From the NCBI GenBank assembly GCA_016180135.1, contig JACPBV010000024.1, positions 1-48,724 on the forward strand: a DNA stretch of 48,724 bases, written 5' to 3'. Positions 16,490 to 25,527 of this stretch are shown here, piece by piece (positions within the stretch are counted from its first letter, which is position 1; the number at the start of each line of letters is the position of its first letter). The stretch comes from Candidatus Woesearchaeota archaeon. Lineage in GTDB: Archaea; Nanobdellota; Nanobdellia; Woesearchaeales; JACPBV01. The position numbers were made by a program, and so were the translations under genes. The notes under the pieces are model-generated. The model searched no databases. It was given only the letters and a program-made list of their open reading frames with translations, and was not told the origin of the DNA.

Positions 16490-16574
16490 ACGGACAAAAA
16501 TTATTGAAAAATAGTTGTCCGTTCGTGATAGCAAAAGACATGTTTGTTGTCTAAATATTTGTGTCTTTCGCTAT
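16490..16574. repeat. Double-hairpin element, family C, copy 1
   Basis: First hairpin ACGGACAA (16490-16497) / TTGTCCGT (16515-16522). Second hairpin ATAGCAAAAGACA (16528-16540) / TGTCTTTCGCTAT (16562-16574). A loop segment TTGTCTAAATATTTGTG lies inside the second. Copy 2 at 38633-38787 shares the first hairpin and the loop edges, but the second stem has another sequence. The right end runs into the TATA box of the methyltransferase gene. Confidence 0.8.
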
Positions 16575-16583
16575 ATTTAAAAG
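16575..16583 (+). promoter_or_regulatory. TATA box of the methyltransferase gene
   Basis: ATTTAAAAG directly abutting the second stem of the family C element, about 27 bases before ATG 16606. The repeat may therefore influence, or partly supply, this promoter. Confidence 0.5.
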
Positions 16584-16605
16584 TGCCTTGTCATTTCTGG
16601 CAGAA

Positions 16606-17382
16606 ATGGCACAGCCATCCGGCATCTTCTACAGCCTTCCTGAAGTATGGGATTTCTGCCTGGAAAAGATTTATGACCAAGAGGAATACCTCAAAGGCCT
16701 TGTTTCAATCCTCGGGCAACGGGGCATTACCTCACGCTCAAAGATTTTGGATGCTGGCTGCGGCTCGGGCTTCCCTTCTTTGGACCTGCTCAGCAGGGGA
16801 TTTGATGTGACCGGGGCTGACAAGAGCAGTGAGATGATAAGGCAGATAAGGCTTAACGCCAAAAAAAGAGGATTGTCCATATCAACGGCCCACGTCATGT
16901 GGTCGGATTTAAGCAAGAGTTTCAAGCCCATCTTTGACGCAGCCTACTGCAGGGGAAATTCTCTGGTTTATGCAGCTTCCTGGGAGCAGAATTGGATTGT
17001 TCCTGAGCGCTCAAGGGAAGAGGTACAGAAGGCGATAAAAAATTTCTATGCAGTCTTAAAGCCGAAAGGGCTGCTGTATCTTGATGTCACCAGCAAAGAT
17101 GAAAAGCCCCATAAAGAAATCATCGGGACAGTAAAAACTGCGCACGGCGATGTTGAGATCGAGTGGGCAGTCCAGCACGACGCCAAAAACAAGATACGCA
17201 CATGGTCTATCATCCTTGCTTTCCCTTCAACGGGAGAGAAAAAAATCTACCGCTCATACAGCTATCTTATTGATCATGCCGAGCTGGTGTCGTTCTGCAG
17301 AGAAGCCGGGTTTAAGGGCATCGAGCAGTATGTCAAAGTTCCGGGGGAGAGGAATTACAGCGTTTTTATCGGGCATAAATAA
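16606..17382 (+). CDS. SAM-dependent class I methyltransferase
   Basis: 258 residues from ATG 16606 (MAQPSGIFYSLPEVWDF). The longer frame from 16561 would start before the predicted transcription start. The SAM-binding motif I ILDAGCGSGFPSLDLL is followed by the acidic end of strand 2 (VTGADKS), motif II/III DAAYCRGNSLVYA and GLLYLDVTSKDE. The layout resembles glycine-N-methyltransferase-like small-molecule enzymes, but the substrate cannot be told. It is monocistronic and borders a family C repeat upstream. Confidence 0.85.
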   Translation: MAQPSGIFYSLPEVWDFCLEKIYDQEEYLKGLVSILGQRGITSRSKILDAGCGSGFPSLDLLSRGFDVTGADKSSEMIRQIRLNAKKRGLSISTAHVMWSDLSKSFKPIFDAAYCRGNSLVYAASWEQNWIVPERSREEVQKAIKNFYAVLKPKGLLYLDVTSKDEKPHKEIIGTVKTAHGDVEIEWAVQHDAKNKIRTWSIILAFPSTGEKKIYRSYSYLIDHAELVSFCREAGFKGIEQYVKVPGERNYSVFIGHK

Positions 17383-17463
17383 CCCGCTTCCTCAGGTGGT
17401 ATGGGCTGTCTTTTTCTTGAGCTTTCGGAGAATTCAAATTTAAGATGGAGACTATTTTTTTGA

Positions 17464-17868
17464 TTATCGAATTAACGGGGATTTCTCTTTTTTCAAATCA
17501 ACGATACTCTCAAGAACAGCACCTTCTGGAAGCTTTGCTAATATTTGGCCAACTTGATATTTGCCTTCAGGGACCACGAAACTTTGCCTTTCACCTTCTA
17601 TTCTTTGCTCTTGAGTAAAAACTGGCCATATGTTAAGTTGCTCCCATTTCATCCGGCGATCAGCATATTCATCAAATGTCAGTTGGTCGCAATCTATTGG
17701 CGGCGGGACTTCTCTTTCCAATCTATCCCATGAAGCGCAAAATTGATCATACAGAACTTTTTTCCGGGCAGCCCTTTCGGGTGGTAAAATCTCTACTGAA
17801 AGATGTATGGTTCCCGGTTTTTTGCCCTTTAAAGCCAAATTAATAAAATAATGTTGGTCTATACTCAT
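17464..17868 (-). CDS. Unknown 134-residue protein
   Basis: The ATG at 17868 (MSIDQHYFINLALKG) is chosen because GGAGGG lies about 8 bases upstream. The longer TTG start would include that site. Mixed alpha/beta, with a conserved-looking C-terminal part FVVPEGKYQVGQILAKLPEG and no membrane segment or known motif. It lies downstream of the SWIM gene on the same strand, 50 bases away, so the pair may share a transcript. Function not recognised. Confidence 0.55.
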   Translation of the reverse strand: MSIDQHYFINLALKGKKPGTIHLSVEILPPERAARKKVLYDQFCASWDRLEREVPPPIDCDQLTFDEYADRRMKWEQLNIWPVFTQEQRIEGERQSFVVPEGKYQVGQILAKLPEGAVLESIVDLKKEKSPLIR

Positions 17869-17920
17869 TCTTCCCTCCAATGCTTAGGGTTAAACTCTGA
17901 TTTACGAAAATATTGTGATT

Positions 17921-18259
17921 TTATCTCCTAAGATGCACAATCCCTCTTGCTTCCTTTAATAATGACTGGCAGATCAAATCATCCACCGCTTCCTTGTTAA
18001 ACAATCTCTCAAGCTCCAACAGCTCAACGCTCCCTTTCTCCCTCACAAAATCCACAATCTTCTGGTAATTCCCTTCATCCCTCCCCTCGGCAAAATCTTT
18101 AACCGCCCTGATATGCTTGCACCAGCCGAACTTCTTCTTCATCGTGACGGTGAAATGGGGGCAGGAGCAGGATGGCTCTTTTGGGTCAACGACGTAATGT
18201 TTTTCTTTCCGGCTGCTCTCCACGAAATAGGTGCCGTCATCAGAAGGGGTTACTTTCAT
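17921..18259 (-). CDS. Small SWIM zinc-finger protein
   Basis: 112 residues. The SWIM motif CxCxnCxH is seen as CSCPHF...GWCKH (residues ~32-50), preceded by the usual strand YVVDPKEPS. The C-terminal ~50 residues are helical (KIVDFVREKGSVELLELERLF). SWIM fingers bind DNA or proteins and occur in archaea in Rad51-associated factors and many small proteins. Minus-strand TATA CCTTTAAATT sits about 30 bases before the ATG. Confidence 0.8.
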   Translation of the reverse strand: MKVTPSDDGTYFVESSRKEKHYVVDPKEPSCSCPHFTVTMKKKFGWCKHIRAVKDFAEGRDEGNYQKIVDFVREKGSVELLELERLFNKEAVDDLICQSLLKEARGIVHLRR

Positions 18260-18418
18260 AGCTTAAGGGAATAAAAACTTTAATTTAAAGGTTTGCTTAG
18301 GAATTGATGGCTTATCGAACAAACAATATCTTTGTTGAAACCATAACCATAAAAAGGGGCGCCCGAATCACCTTTTAAAAAAGGGTGCAGCCTCTAGCTG
18401 TTTCTAGAGAAGGGTTTT

Positions 18419-19372
18419 ATGTACGACGGCAATCAACCACTGGAAGTGCTAACTCGGGGAGACATCGCTTTTCCTGCGCAGAACATGGGTGGGGGGAGGG
18501 GATTTTCCTGGAGTTTACAATCAGCTGCTTCGAACCTAGGGCGGATGAGTCTAGGCATCAGGGAGGATCTTAAGGTTGAGGAATGGACTTACAGGCCAGA
18601 AATACAATCCCCTATTGAAGAAAATCGCACTGGTTATGTTCGGCTCTATCATCGCTATGATCCAGCGCCTCAAAAGCCAGGAGAGGATGCAATTGTTATC
18701 GTGCTGCCCCCAAGGGGGCGGGGATTTAATGTGGCTCAATTAATCGCATCATATCTCGCTTCTCATGGGCTCAATGCTGTTGATCTCGAGCTGCCCTTGC
18801 GCGGCAGAAGGCTTCCTCCCGATGCCAGCGGCTTTGAGGATCTTCGCCCAACATTGGAACAAGTGGTGCAAACCTTTCAGCAGTCTGTCAATGAAGCATG
18901 CAGCCTGGCAACAACCTTACTAACGGAAGGCTATTCAAAAGTCGGCATCTGCGGTATCAGTATTGGCGCTTTGTTTGGGAGCATAGTTTATGGCGCAGAT
19001 AAAAGGCTGCAGTGCGCCTGCCTTGCGTTGGCTGGCGGGAATCTTCCTGCGCTCATCAGGGATTCCGACGATGCCCTTGCGAAACATCTTAAGAGATATA
19101 TTATACAGCAAGGTATTTCATGGGATACTGTTAGCGAGATAGTGAAATCAGTGGATCCTTTGACTTTTGCTGACTCTTCAAGAAAAGGCGGACTCCTGAT
19201 GATAACAGCTCTTCATGATAAGGTAGTCCTCAATGGAGAGGCAAAACGACTTTGGGCGGCGTGGGGTGAGCCAAAGGAGATTAAGGTGCAAGCCAGCCAC
19301 TATTCTATTTTTAAGAATGCTGCTTTGCTGTTACGGGAAGCTTATGCTCATCTTTCTCGGTTTCTTCTTTGA
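18419..19372 (+). CDS. Alpha/beta hydrolase
   Basis: 317 residues. An N-terminal ~80-residue extension is followed by the alpha/beta-hydrolase core. Strand IVIVLPPRG precedes the oxyanion region, and the nucleophile elbow is GISIGALFG (Ser near residue 182). The acid is in LMITALHDKVV and the catalytic His in QASHYSIF. It resembles dienelactone-hydrolase or abhydrolase-18-like enzymes acting on esters. No signal peptide, so cytoplasmic. TTTTAAAAAAG about 40 bases upstream may be its promoter. Confidence 0.75.
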   Translation: MYDGNQPLEVLTRGDIAFPAQNMGGGRGFSWSLQSAASNLGRMSLGIREDLKVEEWTYRPEIQSPIEENRTGYVRLYHRYDPAPQKPGEDAIVIVLPPRGRGFNVAQLIASYLASHGLNAVDLELPLRGRRLPPDASGFEDLRPTLEQVVQTFQQSVNEACSLATTLLTEGYSKVGICGISIGALFGSIVYGADKRLQCACLALAGGNLPALIRDSDDALAKHLKRYIIQQGISWDTVSEIVKSVDPLTFADSSRKGGLLMITALHDKVVLNGEAKRLWAAWGEPKEIKVQASHYSIFKNAALLLREAYAHLSRFLL

Positions 19373-19421
19373 TATTTTCCATCACAACAATCCATATAAA
19401 CAGCCAAATCTTTCCTGATGT

Positions 19422-21485
19422 ATGTTCATCAAATCAATTAAGCTTACCAACATCCGCTCGTATGAATCTGCCCAAATAGAGTTTCCACCCGGCGCAACCC
19501 TTCTTGCAGGCGACATTGGCTCAGGGAAATCAACCATCCTGCAGGCAATTGAATTTGCCCTTTTTGGCGTCAGGAGGAAAGGGCTTTCTGCTTCTTCATT
19601 GCTGCGCCATGGAAAGCAAAAAGGGGAGGTTGAGCTTGCATTTATTGTTGAAAAAAAAGAGATCATCATCAAGCGGGCCCTGAAAAGGGGCAAAGAGGAC
19701 ATCCAGCAGGAAGCAGGGTTCATCATCATTGATGGAATGAAGAAAGAGGGGACTCATGTTGAGCTTAAATCAATCATCCTGAGCCTGCTTGGCTATCCCC
19801 AGGATCTTGTGTCAAAAAGCAAGGATCTGGTTTTTAGGTTTACCGTCTATACTCCTCAGGAAGAGATGAAGCAGATCATCCTTGAGGAAGCAGAAGAGAG
19901 GCTGAATACTTTGAGAAGAGTATTTAATATCGACAAATACAAAAGGATTCAGGAAAATACGAAATTTGCCAATGATCTTCTGAGGGAAAAGCTCAGGCTC
20001 TGCGAGGGGCTTCTTGCCGATTTTGAAGAGAAGCAGAAAGAGCTGCAGGAAAAAGAATCCCTGCTGAAGAGCCTCTCCCAGCACATTGAGGCTTTGCTGC
20101 CTGCATTAAGCGCGAAGAAGGAGATGACGGCGCAAAAAAAAGCAAGCCTTGAATCCTATGAGCAAAAAGTCCGGGAAGCGCAGCGGCTGAAAAAGGAGAT
20201 CGCATTAAAAGAATACCTTCTTGCCGAAAGGCAGGAGCAGCTTAGGCGGGCAAAAAAGGAGATTGAGCGGATAAGCCCGGAGATCGAAGCGCTCGCAAAA
20301 GAACTGGCGGAGAAAGAGATCCCAAATCTCCAGGAATTTATCACCGCGATCAACGAAAAGGAAGCGTTGCTCCACAGCCACCAGCAGGAAATTATCAGCC
20401 TGAACCGGGCTCTTGCGTCGATAGATACAAGAAAAAGCCATTCGCTCAAGGTCCAGTCCGATATCTTAAAGCTGGACCAGTGCCCTCTGTGCCTCCAGAA
20501 TGTTGCCCACTCCCATAAGGCTGCGATTGCTGAGAGGGAGAGCAGCCTTATCAGAGAGCTTGAGCAGGGGATGGCATCCCAGCGGGAGAAGGAAAATAAT
20601 CTGAAATCAGTGATGGACAGCCTCAGGAAGGAGCTTGGGGCGCTGAGGGAAAAAGGGCTGGAAGTCAAGGCGATGCTTGCAAAAAGGCAGATGCTCAAAG
20701 AAAAGGAATCACGGAAAGCGGCGCTCGGGCAGGAACAGGAAACGCTGCAGAAAGAGATTGAGTCGGCCGGGGAAGAGAAAAAAGCACTGGCGCTCCAGGC
20801 CGGCAATTATCTTGATATTGAGTATGCATATTCTCTCAGGAAGCAGGAGCACCAGAAAGCTTTGGAGGAAGAGCACAGCCTGGAAATCCAGATCAGGCAG
20901 TATGAGGCAAGAAAGCAGGAGATGGCAAAAGGCATCGCCTCATTGAAGGTTGAGATTGAGCGGAAGGAACAGGCAAAACTCCAGCTGCAGCAGAACAAGG
21001 CGCTGAAATACTGGATCGATGAGCTCTTTCTGAACCTCATGGGGACGATGGAAAAGCACGTCTTTGCGTCGGTCTACAACGAATTCAATATGCTTTTTCA
21101 GGAATGGCTGGCTTTGCTGATCGAGGATGAGGCGCTTCAGGCAAGGCTCGATGATTCGTTCTCGCCTGCAATAATCCAGGATGGCTTTGACGCAGAAGTC
21201 GAGGCTCTGTCCGGCGGAGAAAAGACTGCAGTTGCGCTGGCATACAGGCTGGCATTGAACAAAGTCATCAATGATGTGATTTCAGGGATAAAGACAAAGA
21301 GCATCATCATCCTTGACGAGCCTACCGATGGATTTTCTTCCGAGCAGCTTGACAGGGTAAGGGTTGTCCTTGACCGGCTAGGCATGGAGCAGGTGATTTT
21401 AGTGTCCCATGAGGCGAAGATAGAGGGCTTTGTGGACAATGTGATAAGGGTGCGAAAAGAAGGGCATGTGAGCAAAGCAGGTTAA
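19422..21485 (+). CDS. rad50: Rad50-like SMC ATPase with zinc hook
   Basis: 687 residues, shorter than the ~850-900 of typical archaeal Rad50 because the coiled coils are short. Walker A GDIGSGKST (~29-37); Q-loop region FTVYTPQEEM; coiled coil; hook CPLC at residues 354-357. A returning coil then leads to signature LSGGEKTAVALAYRLALN (~596) and Walker B IIILDEPTDGFS (~629), with the D-loop after it. It would tether and process DNA double-strand breaks with Mre11. No mre11 is adjacent, although the two are usually neighbours in archaea. TATA box ATATAAAC about 27 bases before ATG 19422. Confidence 0.93.
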   Translation: MFIKSIKLTNIRSYESAQIEFPPGATLLAGDIGSGKSTILQAIEFALFGVRRKGLSASSLLRHGKQKGEVELAFIVEKKEIIIKRALKRGKEDIQQEAGFIIIDGMKKEGTHVELKSIILSLLGYPQDLVSKSKDLVFRFTVYTPQEEMKQIILEEAEERLNTLRRVFNIDKYKRIQENTKFANDLLREKLRLCEGLLADFEEKQKELQEKESLLKSLSQHIEALLPALSAKKEMTAQKKASLESYEQKVREAQRLKKEIALKEYLLAERQEQLRRAKKEIERISPEIEALAKELAEKEIPNLQEFITAINEKEALLHSHQQEIISLNRALASIDTRKSHSLKVQSDILKLDQCPLCLQNVAHSHKAAIAERESSLIRELEQGMASQREKENNLKSVMDSLRKELGALREKGLEVKAMLAKRQMLKEKESRKAALGQEQETLQKEIESAGEEKKALALQAGNYLDIEYAYSLRKQEHQKALEEEHSLEIQIRQYEARKQEMAKGIASLKVEIERKEQAKLQLQQNKALKYWIDELFLNLMGTMEKHVFASVYNEFNMLFQEWLALLIEDEALQARLDDSFSPAIIQDGFDAEVEALSGGEKTAVALAYRLALNKVINDVISGIKTKSIIILDEPTDGFSSEQLDRVRVVLDRLGMEQVILVSHEAKIEGFVDNVIRVRKEGHVSKAG

Positions 21486-21568
21486 GAACAATACATATAC
21501 CAGATTATTCTTATATTATCTTCTCAAGGATATAAATATTTTTATATTAACAATTAATCTCATATGTT

Positions 21569-22786
21569 ATGGCATCCGTTCGCAGGATAAGACATCCAGC
21601 AGAGGAAGAATTAGAACTTTCCGTTGACCTTATTTGGAAAGCTCCAAGCGAAAAGCATTGTGGCTCTCATCCTGCTCAGTTTGTTGGATTTACTGGCAGT
21701 GGCCATTTGGTGGCGAACCTGCATCATGGTGGTGGCTCTTCTTCCTATGTGGTGATAGATGCTGAAAGAAAAGGAGAGGTATCAAGGATTAGGCGCAGTT
21801 CCGGAGAGAATTTATGGGTCGAGGAGGGCGCCTTTTTTATTCAGGGGGAGAGTGTAGTGAATTACATGCCTGGAAGGGGCGAGAGTGGATTATTCTGTGT
21901 TGAAGCGTGGAGCTTAGCTGATAAGAAGCAAATATGGTCACACCTGTTCAACAGCAAGTATCCCTCCGCATTGGATGTTGCAGTCACACCTGAAACTACT
22001 TATGTTGTTAGCAGGCAAGAGGTCATTGCGGTTGATGCGTGGGGCAACAAGGTAGTTAATCTGAATTACCATGACGCAGAGCATGAGAAAAATAATCAGG
22101 CTGCTGCATTAAATCAAGAGAAAGGCATTGCGGTGATGGTCTATCCTGATAGCGAGGGCAATGCTGTTGCAAGTAGAGTTGATTGCAGAAATAATTCGCT
22201 ACAACCATTAAGGTTGGAGGGTTTAACGCAATTTCCTATTAGTTTGAGCACTTCGCATCCTTCACTCATTGCAAGCCCAAACTATCTTGTTGCCCTGGTT
22301 GGATGGGAATTTTTGGCATACAAATTTCCAGAACTTAATCTCGTTGGAAGGAGTGCACTACCCGACCCTATTCATTACTCTGCACAAATCCATGGGAGGG
22401 CATTGTTGTCCGAGAGCAGAACTAGTGGATGGGTAGTATCTGATTTAGAGAAAAGGGTTAGAAATGCATCCCCTTCTGCCTGGAACAAGCTAAATGGCAA
22501 AGGCGGACCATACATGATCTCAGATGAATTGGCGCTCATAACTCCAGATTATGTTGATGTATTCCCCAGCCCGGAAAATATTTTGGGAGGAAATGACATT
22601 ACTCCAAGAAGGTACAACAACTCATTTGGCATCACTGGTTTCCTTACTGACCGTAAGGGCAATATTTACGCACACTCTGATAGTGCTATCTACCGGTTGA
22701 CGGGGGAAATCCCTGTAAGGGTTTTTCGTGAAAATGGCAGTGTTCGTAACTTTGGCGGAGATGTAAAAGTCCAAGGGCAAATGTAA
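21569..22786 (+). CDS. Beta-propeller (PQQ-like repeat) protein
   Basis: 405 residues, no signal peptide. Repeating beta blades of ~40-50 residues are visible, e.g. FCVEAWSLADKKQIWSHLF, EVIAVDAWGNKVVNL and FLTDRKGNIYAHSDSAIYRL. This is the form of PQQ-like or WD-like quinoprotein propellers: an aspartate-containing turn then W/I. No catalytic residues stand out, so a binding scaffold is likely. A strong A/T box (AGGATATAAATATT) about 35-40 bases upstream is the probable promoter. Confidence 0.65.
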   Translation: MASVRRIRHPAEEELELSVDLIWKAPSEKHCGSHPAQFVGFTGSGHLVANLHHGGGSSSYVVIDAERKGEVSRIRRSSGENLWVEEGAFFIQGESVVNYMPGRGESGLFCVEAWSLADKKQIWSHLFNSKYPSALDVAVTPETTYVVSRQEVIAVDAWGNKVVNLNYHDAEHEKNNQAAALNQEKGIAVMVYPDSEGNAVASRVDCRNNSLQPLRLEGLTQFPISLSTSHPSLIASPNYLVALVGWEFLAYKFPELNLVGRSALPDPIHYSAQIHGRALLSESRTSGWVVSDLEKRVRNASPSAWNKLNGKGGPYMISDELALITPDYVDVFPSPENILGGNDITPRRYNNSFGITGFLTDRKGNIYAHSDSAIYRLTGEIPVRVFRENGSVRNFGGDVKVQGQM

Positions 22787-23300
22787 AATCCTGAGTATTG
22801 CCAAAACCGATAATTGCATCTTTGGTTTTTCCCGCCGAAAAAAAGGAAGGGTTTTTCCCATAAAATTGTAAAGATTTATAATGCCATTGTTTTTCTCCCT
22901 GTCCATTGGGGCACTAGTGTAACTTGGTTATCACATTACCTTGGGGAAATGCCTCACCCTGCGCCGTAAGCAGGAGTGCTGTGATAGGAATAATCTTTAT
23001 TTTGGCTGAATGTCCTCGGTGCCCCATCTTTTATCTTTTTTTCCGTGGCACTTTAGTGCCACTCCTTCTTTGCTCATTTCTTCCGAGAAGAAATGCCGGG
23101 GTGCCCCATATTTTCCCATATTATTTATTCCTTTTCTTGATTTTTCCGTGGCACTGTAGTGCCACTCCTTCTTTGCTCATGTCAGAAACCAAAGGTTTCT
23201 GAGCACCCCAGAAATGCTTTGCATTTCTTTGGTTTCTTCCGAGAAGAAATGCCGGTGTGCCCTATTTTTTCGATAGTTTTAAATATACTTTTTGTTTATC
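22787..23300. repeat. Nested palindromic repeats (family E), no gene
   Basis: About 500 bases with no coding frame. Two copies of a unit beginning TTCCGTGGCACT and running through the hairpin GGCACT-T/G-TAGTGCC are present, then CTCCTTCTTTGCTCAT, then TTCTTCCGAGAAGAAATGCCGG and GTGCCC. Copy 1 is ~23041-23107 and copy 2 is 23144-23262. Copy 2 has an extra ~53-base insert containing two further palindromes (AGAAACC/GGTTTCT and AGAAATGC/GCATTTCT). An upstream inverted pair TTATCACA / TGTGATAG and a CTCGGTGCCCC partner suggest a larger cruciform. CCACTCCTTCTTTGATGA recurs after the RelBE genes (~23810). Confidence 0.75.
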
Positions 23301-23301
23301 C

Positions 23302-23505
23302 ATGTATAGCAAAATGGCAACAGTCACTCTTGAGCAAATCCATAACGATCTTATTGAGATTAAGGAAGAGATGTTTCACTTAAGGGCCATTGTTGAAGAA
23401 GACTTTCCATTATCTGCAGAAACAGACCTTGAGATAGAAAAATCTCGCCATAACCCTCGTTCTTCGTTTGTGTCACATGAAGAGATGAGAAAAGAATTTG
23501 GTTGA
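23302..23505 (+). CDS. Putative RelB-type antitoxin
   Basis: 67 residues from ATG 23302 (MYSKMATVTLEQIHNDL), placed ~22 bases after the box GTTTTAAATATAC. ATG 23314 is an alternative. Helical N-terminus (LEQIHNDLIEIKEEMFHLRAIVEED), then a flexible acidic/basic tail ending EEMRKEFG. This is the shape of small RelB/Phd-like antitoxins that wrap the partner toxin. Its stop codon lies 2 bases from the toxin start. Confidence 0.65.
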   Translation: MYSKMATVTLEQIHNDLIEIKEEMFHLRAIVEEDFPLSAETDLEIEKSRHNPRSSFVSHEEMRKEFG

Positions 23506-23506
23506 T

Positions 23507-23761
23507 ATGGCTCAAATTATCTGGGATCCCCATGCAAGGGAGTTCTTGCGGAAGTTACCGACTCTAATTTCACGGAGGATCTTCAGCAAGGTTGACCTTG
23601 AAGTCAGAAATAACCCTCAGCGTTATTTGGAGACTTTGGTGGGGAGGGAAGGGTACAAAATCAGGGTCGGAGATTATCGCCTCTTTGTTGATTACTCTCG
23701 GCAAGAAGATCTTCTTACTATCAGGACAGTGAAGCACAGGAAGGACGCATATAAGTTATGA
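23507..23761 (+). CDS. RelE/ParE-family toxin
   Basis: 84 residues from ATG 23507 (MAQIIWDPHAREFLRKL). Classic RelE fold signs: an N-terminal strand and helix pair, KVDLEVRNNPQRYLETLVGREGYKIRVGDYRLFVDY and the final strand LLTIRTVKHRKDAYKL. RelE toxins cut mRNA on the ribosome; the basic residues of the last strand (RTVKHRKD) fit. Co-transcribed with the antitoxin gene just upstream. Confidence 0.88.
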   Translation: MAQIIWDPHAREFLRKLPTLISRRIFSKVDLEVRNNPQRYLETLVGREGYKIRVGDYRLFVDYSRQEDLLTIRTVKHRKDAYKL

Positions 23762-23898
23762 GGTGATTGGAAATTCCAGTGCATTATCCTCCTCAGTTCT
23801 TTTTTTTGCCACTCCTTCTTTGATGACAGCACCATTTACTCCCTTATTCTCGAAGGCATTAAGGTAATTTTATATAGCAACCCAATTACATCCTCTTT

Positions 23899-24558
23899 AT
23901 GATCAGATTAGTTGTATTTGACTGGAATGGGACTCTTTTTTCCGATACACATGCCTGTATGGGTGCAGATAATCATGTGATCAAATCTTTCGGAGGGCGT
24001 CCGGTCAGCCTGAAAGCCTATCGGGAGACAATCATCATCCCCTCTAATACTTTTTACGCCCGGCATGGATGCAAGACAGGCCAGTTGCTTAAAAATAATA
24101 AGCAGGTAGGGGAGATTTTCAGTTCTTTTTATGAAGAGCTTGCAAAAACATGCCGAGCAAGAAAAGGTGCTCAACAGCTGCTTGCATGGCTGCATTCCCA
24201 TTCAATCGGGTGCATCATCCTAAGCAACCATACCGTTAAAGGGATAGCTTTCCAGCTAAGAAGATTGAATCTCAGCAGATATATTGCCCATGTTCTTGCG
24301 AACGATAAGCCTGGCACCTCCATGATAAAAAGAAACAAGCTCCAAAAGCTCAGGGAGTATATCAGGAAAAAGCATCACCGGGCCAGTGATGTTCTCATCG
24401 TCGGTGATTCTCCGGAAGAATCAGAGATTGGAAAAAGATTGGGAATCAAGTCTGTGTTGATTAAGAACGGCTTTTATGCCACCTCAAGGCTAAAGAAGTC
24501 CAGGCCTGATTTTATTATCGATGACCTCAAAGAGCTCAAAAAGATAATAGCGGGATAG
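23899..24558 (+). CDS. HAD-superfamily hydrolase (phosphatase)
   Basis: 219 residues. Motif I VVFDWNGTLFSD (nucleophile Asp8), motif II CIILSNHT, motif III Lys in the KRNKLQKLREYI helix and motif IV VLIVGDSPEESEIGKRLG. The cap is helical (subfamily I). It resembles phosphoglycolate-phosphatase-like enzymes; substrate unknown. TATA ATTTTATATAG ~25-30 bases before the ATG. Confidence 0.85.
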   Translation: MIRLVVFDWNGTLFSDTHACMGADNHVIKSFGGRPVSLKAYRETIIIPSNTFYARHGCKTGQLLKNNKQVGEIFSSFYEELAKTCRARKGAQQLLAWLHSHSIGCIILSNHTVKGIAFQLRRLNLSRYIAHVLANDKPGTSMIKRNKLQKLREYIRKKHHRASDVLIVGDSPEESEIGKRLGIKSVLIKNGFYATSRLKKSRPDFIIDDLKELKKIIAG

Positions 24559-24591
24559 GTGTTTTGCGGATTTTTTTTGGGGAGTTCCAAT

Positions 24592-25329
24592 TTATTCTTT
24601 TGGTAAACTTTGAGAAATTTCTCTATAATCCACTTTCACAAGGGAGGTGAGAGGCAGATTAACTTTTTTTTCTAAAATTAATGCTCGTCCTCCCCATAGG
24701 GGGAACTTATTCCAATAGCCGGATTTTTTGTTGATATCCCTTACCACTCTCACCAGCGGATCATCCTCAGCCATATTTCGATTTCCAATCCCGCTGTCAG
24801 CCAGGCCACCGATGATAGTGTATCTCTTGGGAACGGGGCTTAAGTAATTTAGCTGATAAAGGCCATCGCCAAAGGAAACATAAAAATTGCCGCTCTTGTC
24901 TTTAAGGATCTGATACTCAAGGCCATCTCCACCATCTCTTGGCTCTGCATGGGAAGTCTGGATTATTGGCGGAGAAGGGTCATTGATGATTGTTTCCACA
25001 CCGCCATCCGTATTTGGAGGCTGAACCGGGGCATAATTGCCTTGGGGCTGCCGGTAAAGTGCTTTACGCCTTAACCCAGCCGGATTTTGGGTGTTCTCTA
25101 TCAATAAGGCTAGTCCTGCAAAAAATAAAATCGTCCTAAAGGTTCGATATCTTTCTTCACGGCGCCTTTCTTTATCACTCTTAAAGTTAGAATCATCTAC
25201 AGTTTTTGGGTTAATCCATTGGTGCAAGGGAACCTTTCGCTCCTGCCCTCTTGATGTTGCCTGCTGGGCTTTCAGGAGTTGGTGCAATCTCCCGTACCTG
25301 CCCCTTTCAAGATTATAGTCTATTTGCAT
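24592..25329 (-). CDS. Unknown protein with one membrane segment
   Basis: 245 residues. A basic N-terminal cytoplasmic part (KSDKERRREERYRTFR) leads to one membrane helix (TILFFAGLALLIE, ~67-79), then a Pro/Asn-rich linker and an outside domain with strands such as KSGNFYVSFGDGLYQLNYLS. It lies ~200 bases downstream of the lytic-transglycosylase-like gene on the same strand, and both are single-pass proteins with an outward domain. No family recognised. Confidence 0.55.
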   Translation of the reverse strand: MQIDYNLERGRYGRLHQLLKAQQATSRGQERKVPLHQWINPKTVDDSNFKSDKERRREERYRTFRTILFFAGLALLIENTQNPAGLRRKALYRQPQGNYAPVQPPNTDGGVETIINDPSPPIIQTSHAEPRDGGDGLEYQILKDKSGNFYVSFGDGLYQLNYLSPVPKRYTIIGGLADSGIGNRNMAEDDPLVRVVRDINKKSGYWNKFPLWGGRALILEKKVNLPLTSLVKVDYREISQSLPKE

Positions 25330-25527
25330 CTTTATTACCTTCGTTAAAACACCTATGGTTTAATTTTCTTTATCAAAGGTACACGGATTGGGAATATCTG
25401 AAACAGGAAATGATCCTTCTCCCTACACCGTTATAACTTTTCCAGTTTCTCCCTCGCCCCTTATAACCTTCTGCAGAATTCTGCAAAAATTAGCATACTG
25501 CTTTCCAATCTCACCTTGGTTTACGAC

